From NCBI GenBank assembly GCA_963674685.2, contig CAXXWT010000002.1, positions 1 through 64,000 on the forward strand: 64,000 bases of DNA, read 5' to 3'. Source of the stretch: G963674685 sp963674685. GTDB taxonomy: Bacteria > Lernaellota > Lernaellaia > JACKCT01. The translations under genes and the position numbers were made by a program. Below the pieces are notes generated by a model. The model was given only the letters and a program-made list of their open reading frames with translations. It had not been told where the DNA came from and searched no databases. Shown here piece after piece: positions 18,046 through 25,429 of the stretch (position 1 is the first letter of the stretch; every line of letters begins with the position of its first letter).

Positions 18046-19527
18046 ATGAATGCAAAGGTATTTGTCGATACGAAAAATATGGGGCCGAAAATCGATCCGA
18101 AAATCTTCGGGCATTTTCTGGAAAACATGGCCAAGAGCCTGTACGGAGGCGGATTCCTCGGTTCCGACGGAAAGCCGCGCGGCGAAGCCGTCAAGGCATT
18201 GGATGAAATGCGCGTGTCGTGCCTGCGCTGGCCCGGAGGGCTTTTCGCCGACGGATACCACTGGGAGGACGGCATCGGCCCGGACCGTCCGGTGAGGCCG
18301 AATCGTTTCTGGAAAAAATACGGTCCCTGGATCGGCCCCAAAGATCCCAATCATTTCGGGACCGACGAATTTCTTTCGCTGTGCGCGAAAATAAAAGCCG
18401 ATCCTTACATCAACATCAATCTGGCCACGGGATCGGCAAAGGAAGCCGCCGACTGGGTGCAGTACTGCAACGGGGCGCCGGATACTCCTTTCGGGAAAAA
18501 TCGGGCCGAAAACGGACGGCGCGACCCCTGGGGCGTTAAAACCTGGGGCATCGGCAACGAGCAGTTCGGTTATTGGGCCTACGGTCACAGCGATCCCGCC
18601 GGTTACGCAAAGCGATACCTGGAGTTTCATCGCCTTATGCGTGAGCAGGATCCGGGCATCACCCCCGTGGTAGTGGGAACCTGCGATATGTGGCCGAATT
18701 GGAATCCCATCGTGCTGTCGCGGATCGAAGGACAGGCGGCGTATTTGTCGTTTCATGTCTATCTGCCGAGCATGAACAAAGCGCAATATCTTCTTTTTCG
18801 CCTGGGCGGCAATGCGCAAAACCACTACAGCCTGGCGTCGGCATACCTGGAACTTGACAGAAAGATTTCATTTGTCGCCGGGCAGATGCGGGATGTCCTC
18901 GGCGAAAATCACTTCATGAAAATCGCCCTGGACGAGTGGAATTTATGGTGGTGGTTCCTGCAGATTTATCAGGTCTTCTGGCGGATGCGGGACGCCGTGG
19001 CCGTGGCCGGCATGGCGGGCAGCCTGGTGGACCATTGCGATATCGTCGGCATGGCCAATCTGGCGCAGGCCTTCAACGTCCTGGGCCTTTTGCAAACCAA
19101 CGAGGGGAAAATCGTCAAAACGCCGCCTTATTACGTCATGCAGCTATACGCTTCCACGCTCGTCGGCGGCAGAATTCCGTGCAAAGTGTCCGGCCCGTCG
19201 TATTTTTCGAAAAAACTCGGAGCCATTCCGGCGGCGCGAAACGCCCCCATGGTGTCGGCGCATGCCGCCGCGACAGGCGAGCGGGCCGGCATCACCCTGA
19301 TCCAGCGGCGCTACGAAGGGCCGATGAGAATTGAAGTCGAATGCCCGGGATATCGTTTCAAGAGCCTGCGCCTGCTTGGCGCCGAACATCCCGATGCGCG
19401 CAACACCTTTGAAAACCCGGATGCGGTGGGCGTCAAGGAGATGGAAATATCAGACGGCGCCGGAGGATTCAGCGTCGAATTGCCCGCGACCGGCGTTGCG
19501 GCGGCGATCGGAGAGAAAATCCGGTAA
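18046..19527 (+). CDS. GH51 alpha-L-arabinofuranosidase-like glycosidase
   Basis: The 493-residue protein matches the GH51 plan: an N-terminal KIDPKIFGHFLE segment, a TIM barrel with the acid/base Glu172 in WGIGNEQ and the nucleophile Glu297 in LDEWN, then a C-terminal beta domain. The family releases terminal arabinofuranose from arabinan or arabinoxylan. No signal peptide is seen, so imported or internal oligosaccharides are the likely substrate. No sugar transporter or regulator is adjacent. Other furanosidase specificity is possible. Confidence 0.88.
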   Translation: MNAKVFVDTKNMGPKIDPKIFGHFLENMAKSLYGGGFLGSDGKPRGEAVKALDEMRVSCLRWPGGLFADGYHWEDGIGPDRPVRPNRFWKKYGPWIGPKDPNHFGTDEFLSLCAKIKADPYININLATGSAKEAADWVQYCNGAPDTPFGKNRAENGRRDPWGVKTWGIGNEQFGYWAYGHSDPAGYAKRYLEFHRLMREQDPGITPVVVGTCDMWPNWNPIVLSRIEGQAAYLSFHVYLPSMNKAQYLLFRLGGNAQNHYSLASAYLELDRKISFVAGQMRDVLGENHFMKIALDEWNLWWWFLQIYQVFWRMRDAVAVAGMAGSLVDHCDIVGMANLAQAFNVLGLLQTNEGKIVKTPPYYVMQLYASTLVGGRIPCKVSGPSYFSKKLGAIPAARNAPMVSAHAAATGERAGITLIQRRYEGPMRIEVECPGYRFKSLRLLGAEHPDARNTFENPDAVGVKEMEISDGAGGFSVELPATGVAAAIGEKIR

Positions 19528-19580
19528 AAAACTCCCGGAAATATCTAAAATTTCGGGCATTTGCAATAAATCCGCGCAGG

Positions 19581-19952
19581 TCAGGCCGACAGGTCTTCCA
19601 ACCCGCAATCGATCATGCATTCCAGCAGGGGATCCTCGTCTCCCCCGCATTCCTCGGCATCGTCGGCGCAACCGTTGTAACATCCGATAGCGTTTGCGGA
19701 TAGGTCGCAGACGTCGTCCGCCGTAACGGGATCATCCTGCGCGTCGAGGATGGAATAACAGCTTTCAAAAAGCCATTCGATGTTTTGTCTCACGGCGGGA
19801 AAATCGCAGGTGTCATCCGGCGGATTGTCATCATCGTCGCCGTCGTCGGTTTCGTCCAGTTCGTCGTCATCGTCATCGTCGCCGGCGCAGGCGATCATGG
19901 AAACCAAGGCAAACAGCGCTGCAAACAGCAAAAATCTTCCGGCAAGTTTCAT
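19581..19952 (-). CDS. Small Cys-rich Asp-linker lipoprotein
   Basis: The ATG at 19952, preceded by GGGAGA, starts a 123-residue lipoprotein. Its signal ends in MIAC, followed by AGDDDDDD and an Asp-rich linker of about 25 residues. The folded part has eight cysteines with the spacing C-(about 13)-ESCY, DVCDL, GCYNGCAD, ECGGDEDP and CMIDCG. The gene at 20123 encodes a clear paralogue with the same frame of cysteines. It is probably a disulfide-bonded surface or periplasmic protein. No enzymatic motif and no known family recognised. Confidence 0.85.
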   Translation of the reverse strand: MKLAGRFLLFAALFALVSMIACAGDDDDDDELDETDDGDDDDNPPDDTCDFPAVRQNIEWLFESCYSILDAQDDPVTADDVCDLSANAIGCYNGCADDAEECGGDEDPLLECMIDCGLEDLSA

Positions 19953-20066
19953 CAACGTATCTCCCATCAGCCCCAAAATAAAAATTCAAAACCAGATCGA
20001 GCGCTTTAAAAGCGGATGAACAATATCCGCCAATATAACGGTTTTGTCTCGCGCTTAAAAGAGCAT

Positions 20067-20103
20067 AAAAAAAGCCCCGAAGCTCTTTGGCCCCGGGGCT
20101 TTT
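20067..20103 (-). terminator. Rho-independent terminator of the 20123 gene
   Basis: AAAAGCCCCG (20070-20079) pairs with CGGGGCTTTT (20094-20103). On the minus strand the stem runs into a U-rich tract, 20 bases after the 20123 stop. Confidence 0.85.
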
Positions 20104-20122
20104 ATCGAACTTACGATTCTAA

Positions 20123-20497
20123 TTAGGCCGTGCACCCTGCGATGCAGTCAAACATGGGATCATCGTCGCCACCGCACTCATCGTACATGTCTGCACAGTC
20201 CGTGTAGCAGCCGATGGTAGCAGCGCCGGCGTCTTCGCAAAGCATATCGGCATCCAGCACGTTGCCTTCGCTATCCTCGAGCACGTAACAGTCTGCCACC
20301 CATTCGATCAACTCATAGACGGCTTGGGTGTCGCAGTCGCCGACGGCCGTGAAGTCGTCATCGGCATCGTCATCGGCATCGTCATCGGCATCGTCATCGT
20401 CGTCGTCATCATCGTCATCGCCACAGGCGACGGCAAAGCTCAACGCCATTACCAGAGAGGCGACCAGGGCGAGAAACATAAACCTTTTGCTCAACAT
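20123..20497 (-). CDS. Small Cys-rich Asp-linker lipoprotein, paralogue
   Basis: The 124-residue protein has a signal peptide ending in AVAC and a linker of ten Asp followed by ADDD units. Its Cys-rich domain matches the 19581 gene: CDTQAVYELIEW, DCYV, MLCED, GCYTDCADMYDECGGDDDP and CIAGC. It has its own promoter (20587-20615) and terminator (20067-20103), so it is an independent monocistron. The linker is encoded by an almost pure 12-base tandem repeat and may change length by slippage. Function unknown. Confidence 0.88.
   Translation of the reverse strand: MLSKRFMFLALVASLVMALSFAVACGDDDDDDDDDDADDDADDDADDDFTAVGDCDTQAVYELIEWVADCYVLEDSEGNVLDADMLCEDAGAATIGCYTDCADMYDECGGDDDPMFDCIAGCTA
20355..20420. 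repeat. 12-base tandem repeat coding the Asp linker
   Basis: The 12-mer TCGTCATCGGCA occurs three times in exact tandem (20355-20390), followed by TCGTCA-type triplets to 20420. On the coding strand it gives ADDD units and a poly-Asp run. Slippage would change linker length in steps of whole residues. Confidence 0.85.
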
Positions 20498-20810
20498 TTT
20501 TCATTCCCTCCTTGCGGTTTTCGTTCGTGTTAATGATCTATTCGTTTTGCCAACCAAAACTGATGCATAAGCCTAGATCGAAGGGCATTTAACACAATAT
20601 AATTCCGCAGGTCAAGGGAAAACGCATTTTATCAGATCGTCGAAATTTTCGGTTCATCCGGAATTACCGTACATTAAGAGATAAAGAAGCAAATTCGCAC
20701 AGGGCATTGACACTGGAGCTTATCGAGGCGAAATTTATAAACCTTTTCCTTTGCACATTGCCGGAATCCTTTAAGCCGGAAAGAACGAAACGGATGGAAG
20801 GCAAAATTAC
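20498..20810. other. Divergent intergenic region
   Basis: The left part carries the promoter of the minus-strand lipoprotein. The right part, 20630-20810, should drive the glycosyltransferase at 20811. A TTGACA-like box at 20708-20713 is visible there but has no well-spaced -10. No gene seen. Confidence 0.5.
20587..20615 (-). promoter_or_regulatory. Sigma70-like promoter for the 20123 lipoprotein
   Basis: On the minus strand, TTGACC (20615-20610) is followed after exactly 17 bases by TTAAAT (20592-20587). This is close to consensus and lies about 90 bases before the start. Confidence 0.65.
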
Positions 20811-21488
20811 ATGAGCCGATGGACCATCATCATTCCATGCCACAACGAGGCCGAATCCATCGGTCGCGTGCTTGAAAGCGTTAAAAGCGTCGTTCCCGAA
20901 GCCCGGATTCTTGTCGTGGACGACGGGTCGACGGACGATACCGCGAAAATTGTTTCCGGATTCGACGAGGTCAGACTCATTCGCATGGAATCCAACTCGG
21001 GCAAGGGAGTTGCGCTGCAAAGGGCAATTCGCGAAACCGACACGCCATATTTGATTTTCATGGACGGGGACGGGCAGGATCACGCCGAGGATTTGCGCGA
21101 CCTGATCACACAGGCGGAAAACGGCGCGCGTTTCGTCAACGGATCGAAATTCATCGGCAAAATCGAACAGGGCGGCATTTCGCTGCCGAATTATTATGGG
21201 AACAGATTCATGAGCGGCCTGATCAATTGGCTTTTCGGCAGCCGCATAACCGATTCCCAGTCGGGATTTCGCGCCATGGAGACGAAGTTGGCCGCATCGA
21301 TGCCCCTTTACTCCACGCAATATGAAATCGAGACCGAGATGCTCTGCAAGGCCTTGAAGATGGGCGTGGAAGTTCGCGAGATTCCCGTCGTCAGAAAAGC
21401 GAGAACAGGGGGCCGGACCGGATTTAAGCGCATCCGCAACGGCTTGCGCATCCTGGCCACGATCTTTCGCGAGCGTATTGCGAAATAG
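20811..21488 (+). CDS. Family 2 glycosyltransferase (polyprenyl-phosphate glycosyltransferase-like)
   Basis: The 225-residue cytosolic GT-A enzyme has IIPCHNEAESIG at the N-terminus, VVDDGSTDDT, the metal-binding MDGDGQD, and TDSQSGFRA, a pattern of dolichyl- or undecaprenyl-phosphate sugar transferases. It lacks the C-terminal membrane helices some relatives carry. GGAAGG upstream of the ATG supports the start. The radical SAM gene begins 20 bases downstream, so the two are likely co-transcribed. Donor and acceptor are unknown. Confidence 0.88.
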   Translation: MSRWTIIIPCHNEAESIGRVLESVKSVVPEARILVVDDGSTDDTAKIVSGFDEVRLIRMESNSGKGVALQRAIRETDTPYLIFMDGDGQDHAEDLRDLITQAENGARFVNGSKFIGKIEQGGISLPNYYGNRFMSGLINWLFGSRITDSQSGFRAMETKLAASMPLYSTQYEIETEMLCKALKMGVEVREIPVVRKARTGGRTGFKRIRNGLRILATIFRERIAK

Positions 21489-21508
21489 GGCATGAACCGG
21501 CGTTTATC

Positions 21509-22930
21509 ATGAAAATCGCCCTGATCAACGGACCGATCTCAGGCAATGCATCGTTTATGCGCGAGGGCCGGTGCACGCAAAGGGCGTCTATCTGGTCCAC
21601 GCAGTGGCCGCCCATAACGCTGGCGTACCTTGCCGCCGTCGCCCTGAAGTCGGGTCATAAGCCGCGTATCTTCGATTGCCCCGCGGAAGTTGTTCCTTTA
21701 TCGCGGCTTCTAAAGATACTTAACGGCGTCAAGCCCGATTTGTGCGTTCTGGCGGTTTCCACGCCCAGCATCGAAGATGACATGGCGACCGCCGAAAACA
21801 TCAAAGAGGCTTTGCCGGGTGCGCGCCTTGCCCTGTGCGGAGTTCACGCAAGCGCCCTCGACCTGGAATTGCTGGCCGAGAATCCTTGCGTGGATTTTAT
21901 TATACGTCGTGAGCCGGAAGAAACTTTTTCTGAATTGATCGAGGCGCTGCGGGAAGACGCCGATGTGAGCCGCGTTAACGGATTGAGCTTTCAGGCCGGC
22001 GGCAAGCCGCGTCGCAATCCGGACAGGCCTTTTATCAAAAATTTAGACCGCCTTCCCTTTCCCGCCTGGGATGCGGCCGATCTGAACCTGTACCGGTTGC
22101 CTTTTCAAAAGCAAGGGCAGCTTTGCGTGGCGCCGCTTCGCGGCTGTCGGCGCCGCTGCTCATTTTGCACCGCCGGCGCCTATTACGGCCGTTCGGTAAG
22201 ATTTCGCGGGGTCGATTCCGTGATCGAGGAAATCCGCACGGGCCGAAGGAAATTCGGCATTCACGATTTCTTCATGTGGGCCGACACTTTTACGATCGAT
22301 AAAAACTTCGTTATGAAGCTCACCGAAGCCATGCGTTTGGAAACGCCGGGGATCAGGTGGACGGCAAACAGCCGCTTGGACACCGTGGATGAGCAGATGC
22401 TTCAAAGCATGCGCGCCGCCGGCTGCTGGATGATCAGCTTCGGCATGGAGTCCACCGATCCGGCGGTGCTGTCGCAAATGGGCAAAAATCAAAGAGCGGT
22501 CGATTATAACGCGCCGGTTCAAATGGCGAAAAAAGCCGGGATCAAAACATTGGGCCATTTCATTTTCGGCCTGCCCGGCGAGACGCCCGAATCCATGCAA
22601 AAAACCCTTGAAGACGCGCTGGCGATGGATCTGGATTTCGCGCAGTTTTACACGGCGGCGCCTTTCGTGGGATCGTCCCTTTTTGACGAGGCCGCAAAGA
22701 GAAACTACATTTCAAAAAATGACTTTGCCCGCGTTTCCCAATCCGGCGCGTCGCTTGATCTGCCGGGCTTGCCGCCAAAGCGCGTCGATGCCATGCGCCG
22801 TCGCGCCATGATTCGATTTTACTGGCGCCCGGCGCGGATTTTCCGGCTTGCGGGGCTGGCGGGATTCGGGATTTTCCGGCAGGCGGCGCGGATTATCCTC
22901 CGCCGGTATAAAGAGTATAAATCCCGTTGA
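21509..22930 (+). CDS. B12-binding-domain radical SAM protein
   Basis: The 473-residue protein has a Rossmann-like cobalamin-binding region in residues 1-150 (LAYLAAVALKSGH, ILNGVKPDLCVLAVSTP). The radical SAM barrel that follows carries the cluster motif CRRRCSFC after RGC, then FFMWADTFT and a late FGLPGET motif. This is the BchE/P-methylase type of architecture, whose members methylate or rearrange lipids, cofactors and natural products. The canonical DxHxxG cobalamin motif is not obvious, so B12 binding is uncertain. Co-transcription with the GT2 gene hints at envelope glycan or lipid modification. Confidence 0.85.
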   Translation: MKIALINGPISGNASFMREGRCTQRASIWSTQWPPITLAYLAAVALKSGHKPRIFDCPAEVVPLSRLLKILNGVKPDLCVLAVSTPSIEDDMATAENIKEALPGARLALCGVHASALDLELLAENPCVDFIIRREPEETFSELIEALREDADVSRVNGLSFQAGGKPRRNPDRPFIKNLDRLPFPAWDAADLNLYRLPFQKQGQLCVAPLRGCRRRCSFCTAGAYYGRSVRFRGVDSVIEEIRTGRRKFGIHDFFMWADTFTIDKNFVMKLTEAMRLETPGIRWTANSRLDTVDEQMLQSMRAAGCWMISFGMESTDPAVLSQMGKNQRAVDYNAPVQMAKKAGIKTLGHFIFGLPGETPESMQKTLEDALAMDLDFAQFYTAAPFVGSSLFDEAAKRNYISKNDFARVSQSGASLDLPGLPPKRVDAMRRRAMIRFYWRPARIFRLAGLAGFGIFRQAARIILRRYKEYKSR

Positions 22931-23038
22931 GACTTTGCGTTTTCCATCACTTGCCTAAATCCCGTATATGATCTATTTCGCCAGTTGGAAGTAAGGATTT
23001 TCGTTTTCCTTAAAAACGGGAAATTCAAGGAGGCCAAT

Positions 23039-24076
23039 GTGAAGGGCAATAAATACGGAGTCCATCGCGTCATCGAGCCGAAAGGCGTTTTGCCGCAGCC
23101 GGCGCGAAAGCTCGATAACGACATGTCGGTTTTGTACGACAACGAGATTCTTTGCGATGTTGAAACGCTGAATATCGATTCGGCCAGCTTCAAGGTTATC
23201 TGCGACAAAGCTGAAGGCGACGAAAAGCGGATCACGGAAATCATTGCCGAAATCGTCGGGAAATACGGCAAGCAGAAAAATCCCTGGACCGGCTCAGGCG
23301 GCATGTTCGTCGGTAAAGTGGCGAAGATCGGTCCGGCGTTGCGGGGCAAAATCGACCTTGAGGTCGGCGATAAAATCGCAAGCCTCGTATCTTTGTCCCT
23401 GACGCCTCTTTCCATCACGAAATTTCTGGAAGTGCGAAAAGACGTGGATCAGGTGGACGTCGAGGCCCAGGCTATTTTGTTCGAGTCGGGGATATGGGCG
23501 AAGCTTCCCGACGATTTGCCTCAAAAACTCGCTCTGGCCGTTCTGGACGTGGCCGGCGCCGCCGCTCAGGTCGCCAAACTCGTCAAAAAAGGCGACACCG
23601 CGCTCATCATCGGCGCCAACGGCAAAAGCGGCCTGCTTTGCTGCTGCGAAGCGAAAAGGCAGGCCGGACCGGAAGGCCGCGTGATCGCCGCCATCCGCCG
23701 AAAGGAAGTCGAGGCGCTGGTGGCCGATTCGGGATTCGTGGACGACGTGGTTATCGCGCCCGCCGACGACGCCCTGGCTTTATACGACGAAGTGAGTCGG
23801 GTCACCGGCGGCAAACTGGCCGACGTGGTGATCAATTGCGTGTCCCGGGAAAACTGCGAAATGGGAAGCATCCTTTCAGCCAAGGATAATGGCGTAGTCT
23901 ATTTCTTTTCCATGGCCACGGACTTCACGAAAGCGGCTCTTGGCGCGGAAGGCGTCGGCAAGGACGTGACCATGATCATCGGCAACGGCTACACCAAAGG
24001 CCACGCGCGCCACGCCCTCTCGCTGATCCGCGAAAGCGAGTACATTCGCAATTTATACATGCGACGTTACGCATAA
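23039..24076 (+). CDS. kdd: L-erythro-3,5-diaminohexanoate dehydrogenase
   Basis: The GTG at 23039 follows AAGGAGG by 5 bases and gives 345 residues, the usual Kdd length; the frame further upstream is not needed. The protein resembles zinc-free medium-chain dehydrogenases with a Rossmann segment (ALIIGANGKSGLL, residues about 190-205) and the distinctive GYTKGHARHALSLIRES end. Kdd oxidatively deaminates 3,5-diaminohexanoate in anaerobic lysine degradation. The lysine 2,3-aminomutase gene follows 95 bases downstream, which strongly supports the call. Other pathway genes (kamDE, kce, kal) are absent here. Confidence 0.88.
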   Translation: MKGNKYGVHRVIEPKGVLPQPARKLDNDMSVLYDNEILCDVETLNIDSASFKVICDKAEGDEKRITEIIAEIVGKYGKQKNPWTGSGGMFVGKVAKIGPALRGKIDLEVGDKIASLVSLSLTPLSITKFLEVRKDVDQVDVEAQAILFESGIWAKLPDDLPQKLALAVLDVAGAAAQVAKLVKKGDTALIIGANGKSGLLCCCEAKRQAGPEGRVIAAIRRKEVEALVADSGFVDDVVIAPADDALALYDEVSRVTGGKLADVVINCVSRENCEMGSILSAKDNGVVYFFSMATDFTKAALGAEGVGKDVTMIIGNGYTKGHARHALSLIRESEYIRNLYMRRYA

Positions 24077-24171
24077 ATTGCGCTTTGTAGCGGCCTAAGA
24101 TGAGTTTTTAACAATTGCAAGCATATCTGCTATAGTCGGTTGGAATCCTGATCAACCGGAGCCGTAAAAAA

Positions 24172-25410
24172 ATGAGTACAGAAAATAAAAGACCTGAAAT
24201 TTTCGCCGACGTGCCCGACGAGAAATGGAACGACTGGCGATGGCAGATGCGAAACCGCATTCAGGACGTGGACCAGCTCAAGAAAGTCTTTACCATCGAC
24301 GCCGAGACGGAAGCCGAACTGCGGCAATGCACCGGCACTTTGCGCATGGCAATCACCCCGTACATCGCCTCTTTAATGGATTGGAATGATCCGCACTGTC
24401 CGATCCGCCGGCAATTCGTTCCCACGAGCCAGGAACTGGAATTTTCCGAAGCCGACATGGCCGACCCTCTGGCCGAAGATACGGACAGCCCGGAGCAGGG
24501 CCTGACGCATCGCTACCCGGACCGCGTGCTGCTTCTGGTCACCGGCGAATGCTCGAACTTCTGCCGCCATTGCACGCGCCGCCGCCTGGTCGGAGGCAAG
24601 GACCGCTCTTTTCTGAAGTCGTTTGACAAATGCGTGGAGTATATTTCGGAACACGAAGAGGTGCGGGATATCGTCATCTCCGGCGGCGATCCCCTGACCT
24701 TGAGCGATGAGCGCCTGGAGTACATTCTCAAAACTTTGAGCGCGATTCCCCACGTGGAAATCCTGCGGCTCGGCACGCGCATACCCGTGGTCTGCCCCAT
24801 GCGCGTGACCGACGATTTGTGCGAAATCATTAAAAAATATCATCCCGTCTTCGTGAACATCCACGTCAATCACCCGAAGGAAATCACCGAAGAAGTGTCC
24901 GCCGCCTGCGCGAAGCTGGCGGCCGCCGGCGCGCCCCTGGCCAATCAGAGCGTGCTTTTGCGAGGCGTCAACGACAGCCCGCGCATCATGAAGGCTCTGG
25001 TTCATGAACTGTTGCGCATTCGCGTGCGGCCTTACTACGTTTACCAGTGCGATCTGTCCCGGGGCATCGAGCACTTCCGCACGACGGTCGGCCGGGGCAT
25101 CGAGATTATCGAGGCGTTGCGCGGGCATACGTCGGGCATGGCGGTGCCCACGTTCGTGGTGGACGCGCCCGGCGGCGGCGGAAAAATCCCCGTCATGCCG
25201 AATTACGTCATCAGCCGCTCCCGGGATACGATCATCCTGCGCAATTACGAAGGGATGATCACGCCCTACAAGGAACCGGAATACAAAGTCACCGACCGCG
25301 GCCACGAAAAGCCGTTCGACAAGGAAAAATACACCGCCAAATGCGGCCCCGCCTATATTTATGAAAATCCCCACACCTACCTGGAACCGGTGAAAAAGAA
25401 GCTCGAATAG
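24172..25410 (+). CDS. kamA: Lysine 2,3-aminomutase
   Basis: This 412-residue radical SAM, PLP-dependent enzyme interconverts L-lysine and L-beta-lysine. Visible are the cluster motif Cys127-x3-Cys131-x2-Cys134 (CSNFCRHCTRRR), the GGDPL SAM motif, and the PLP lysine Lys338 in PGGGGKIP. Length and motifs fit true KamA rather than the shorter EpmB. With kdd upstream the pair belongs to lysine fermentation or beta-lysine metabolism. No lysine riboswitch was recognised upstream. Confidence 0.94.
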   Translation: MSTENKRPEIFADVPDEKWNDWRWQMRNRIQDVDQLKKVFTIDAETEAELRQCTGTLRMAITPYIASLMDWNDPHCPIRRQFVPTSQELEFSEADMADPLAEDTDSPEQGLTHRYPDRVLLLVTGECSNFCRHCTRRRLVGGKDRSFLKSFDKCVEYISEHEEVRDIVISGGDPLTLSDERLEYILKTLSAIPHVEILRLGTRIPVVCPMRVTDDLCEIIKKYHPVFVNIHVNHPKEITEEVSAACAKLAAAGAPLANQSVLLRGVNDSPRIMKALVHELLRIRVRPYYVYQCDLSRGIEHFRTTVGRGIEIIEALRGHTSGMAVPTFVVDAPGGGGKIPVMPNYVISRSRDTIILRNYEGMITPYKEPEYKVTDRGHEKPFDKEKYTAKCGPAYIYENPHTYLEPVKKKLE

Positions 25411-25429
25411 CTTTTTTTGCGGAGGCGCC

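Noticed and set aside
20355..20420. Regular 12-base repeats that could be read as a CRISPR array
   Set aside because: The repeats are contiguous without spacers and encode Asp codons within a lipoprotein gene.
22981..23038. Upstream extension of the kdd frame from 22985
   Set aside because: The extension has no ribosome-binding site, while GTG 23039 follows a perfect AAGGAGG and gives the family length.
24077..24171. Lysine riboswitch upstream of kamA
   Set aside because: The 95-base gap is too short and has none of the expected stems.
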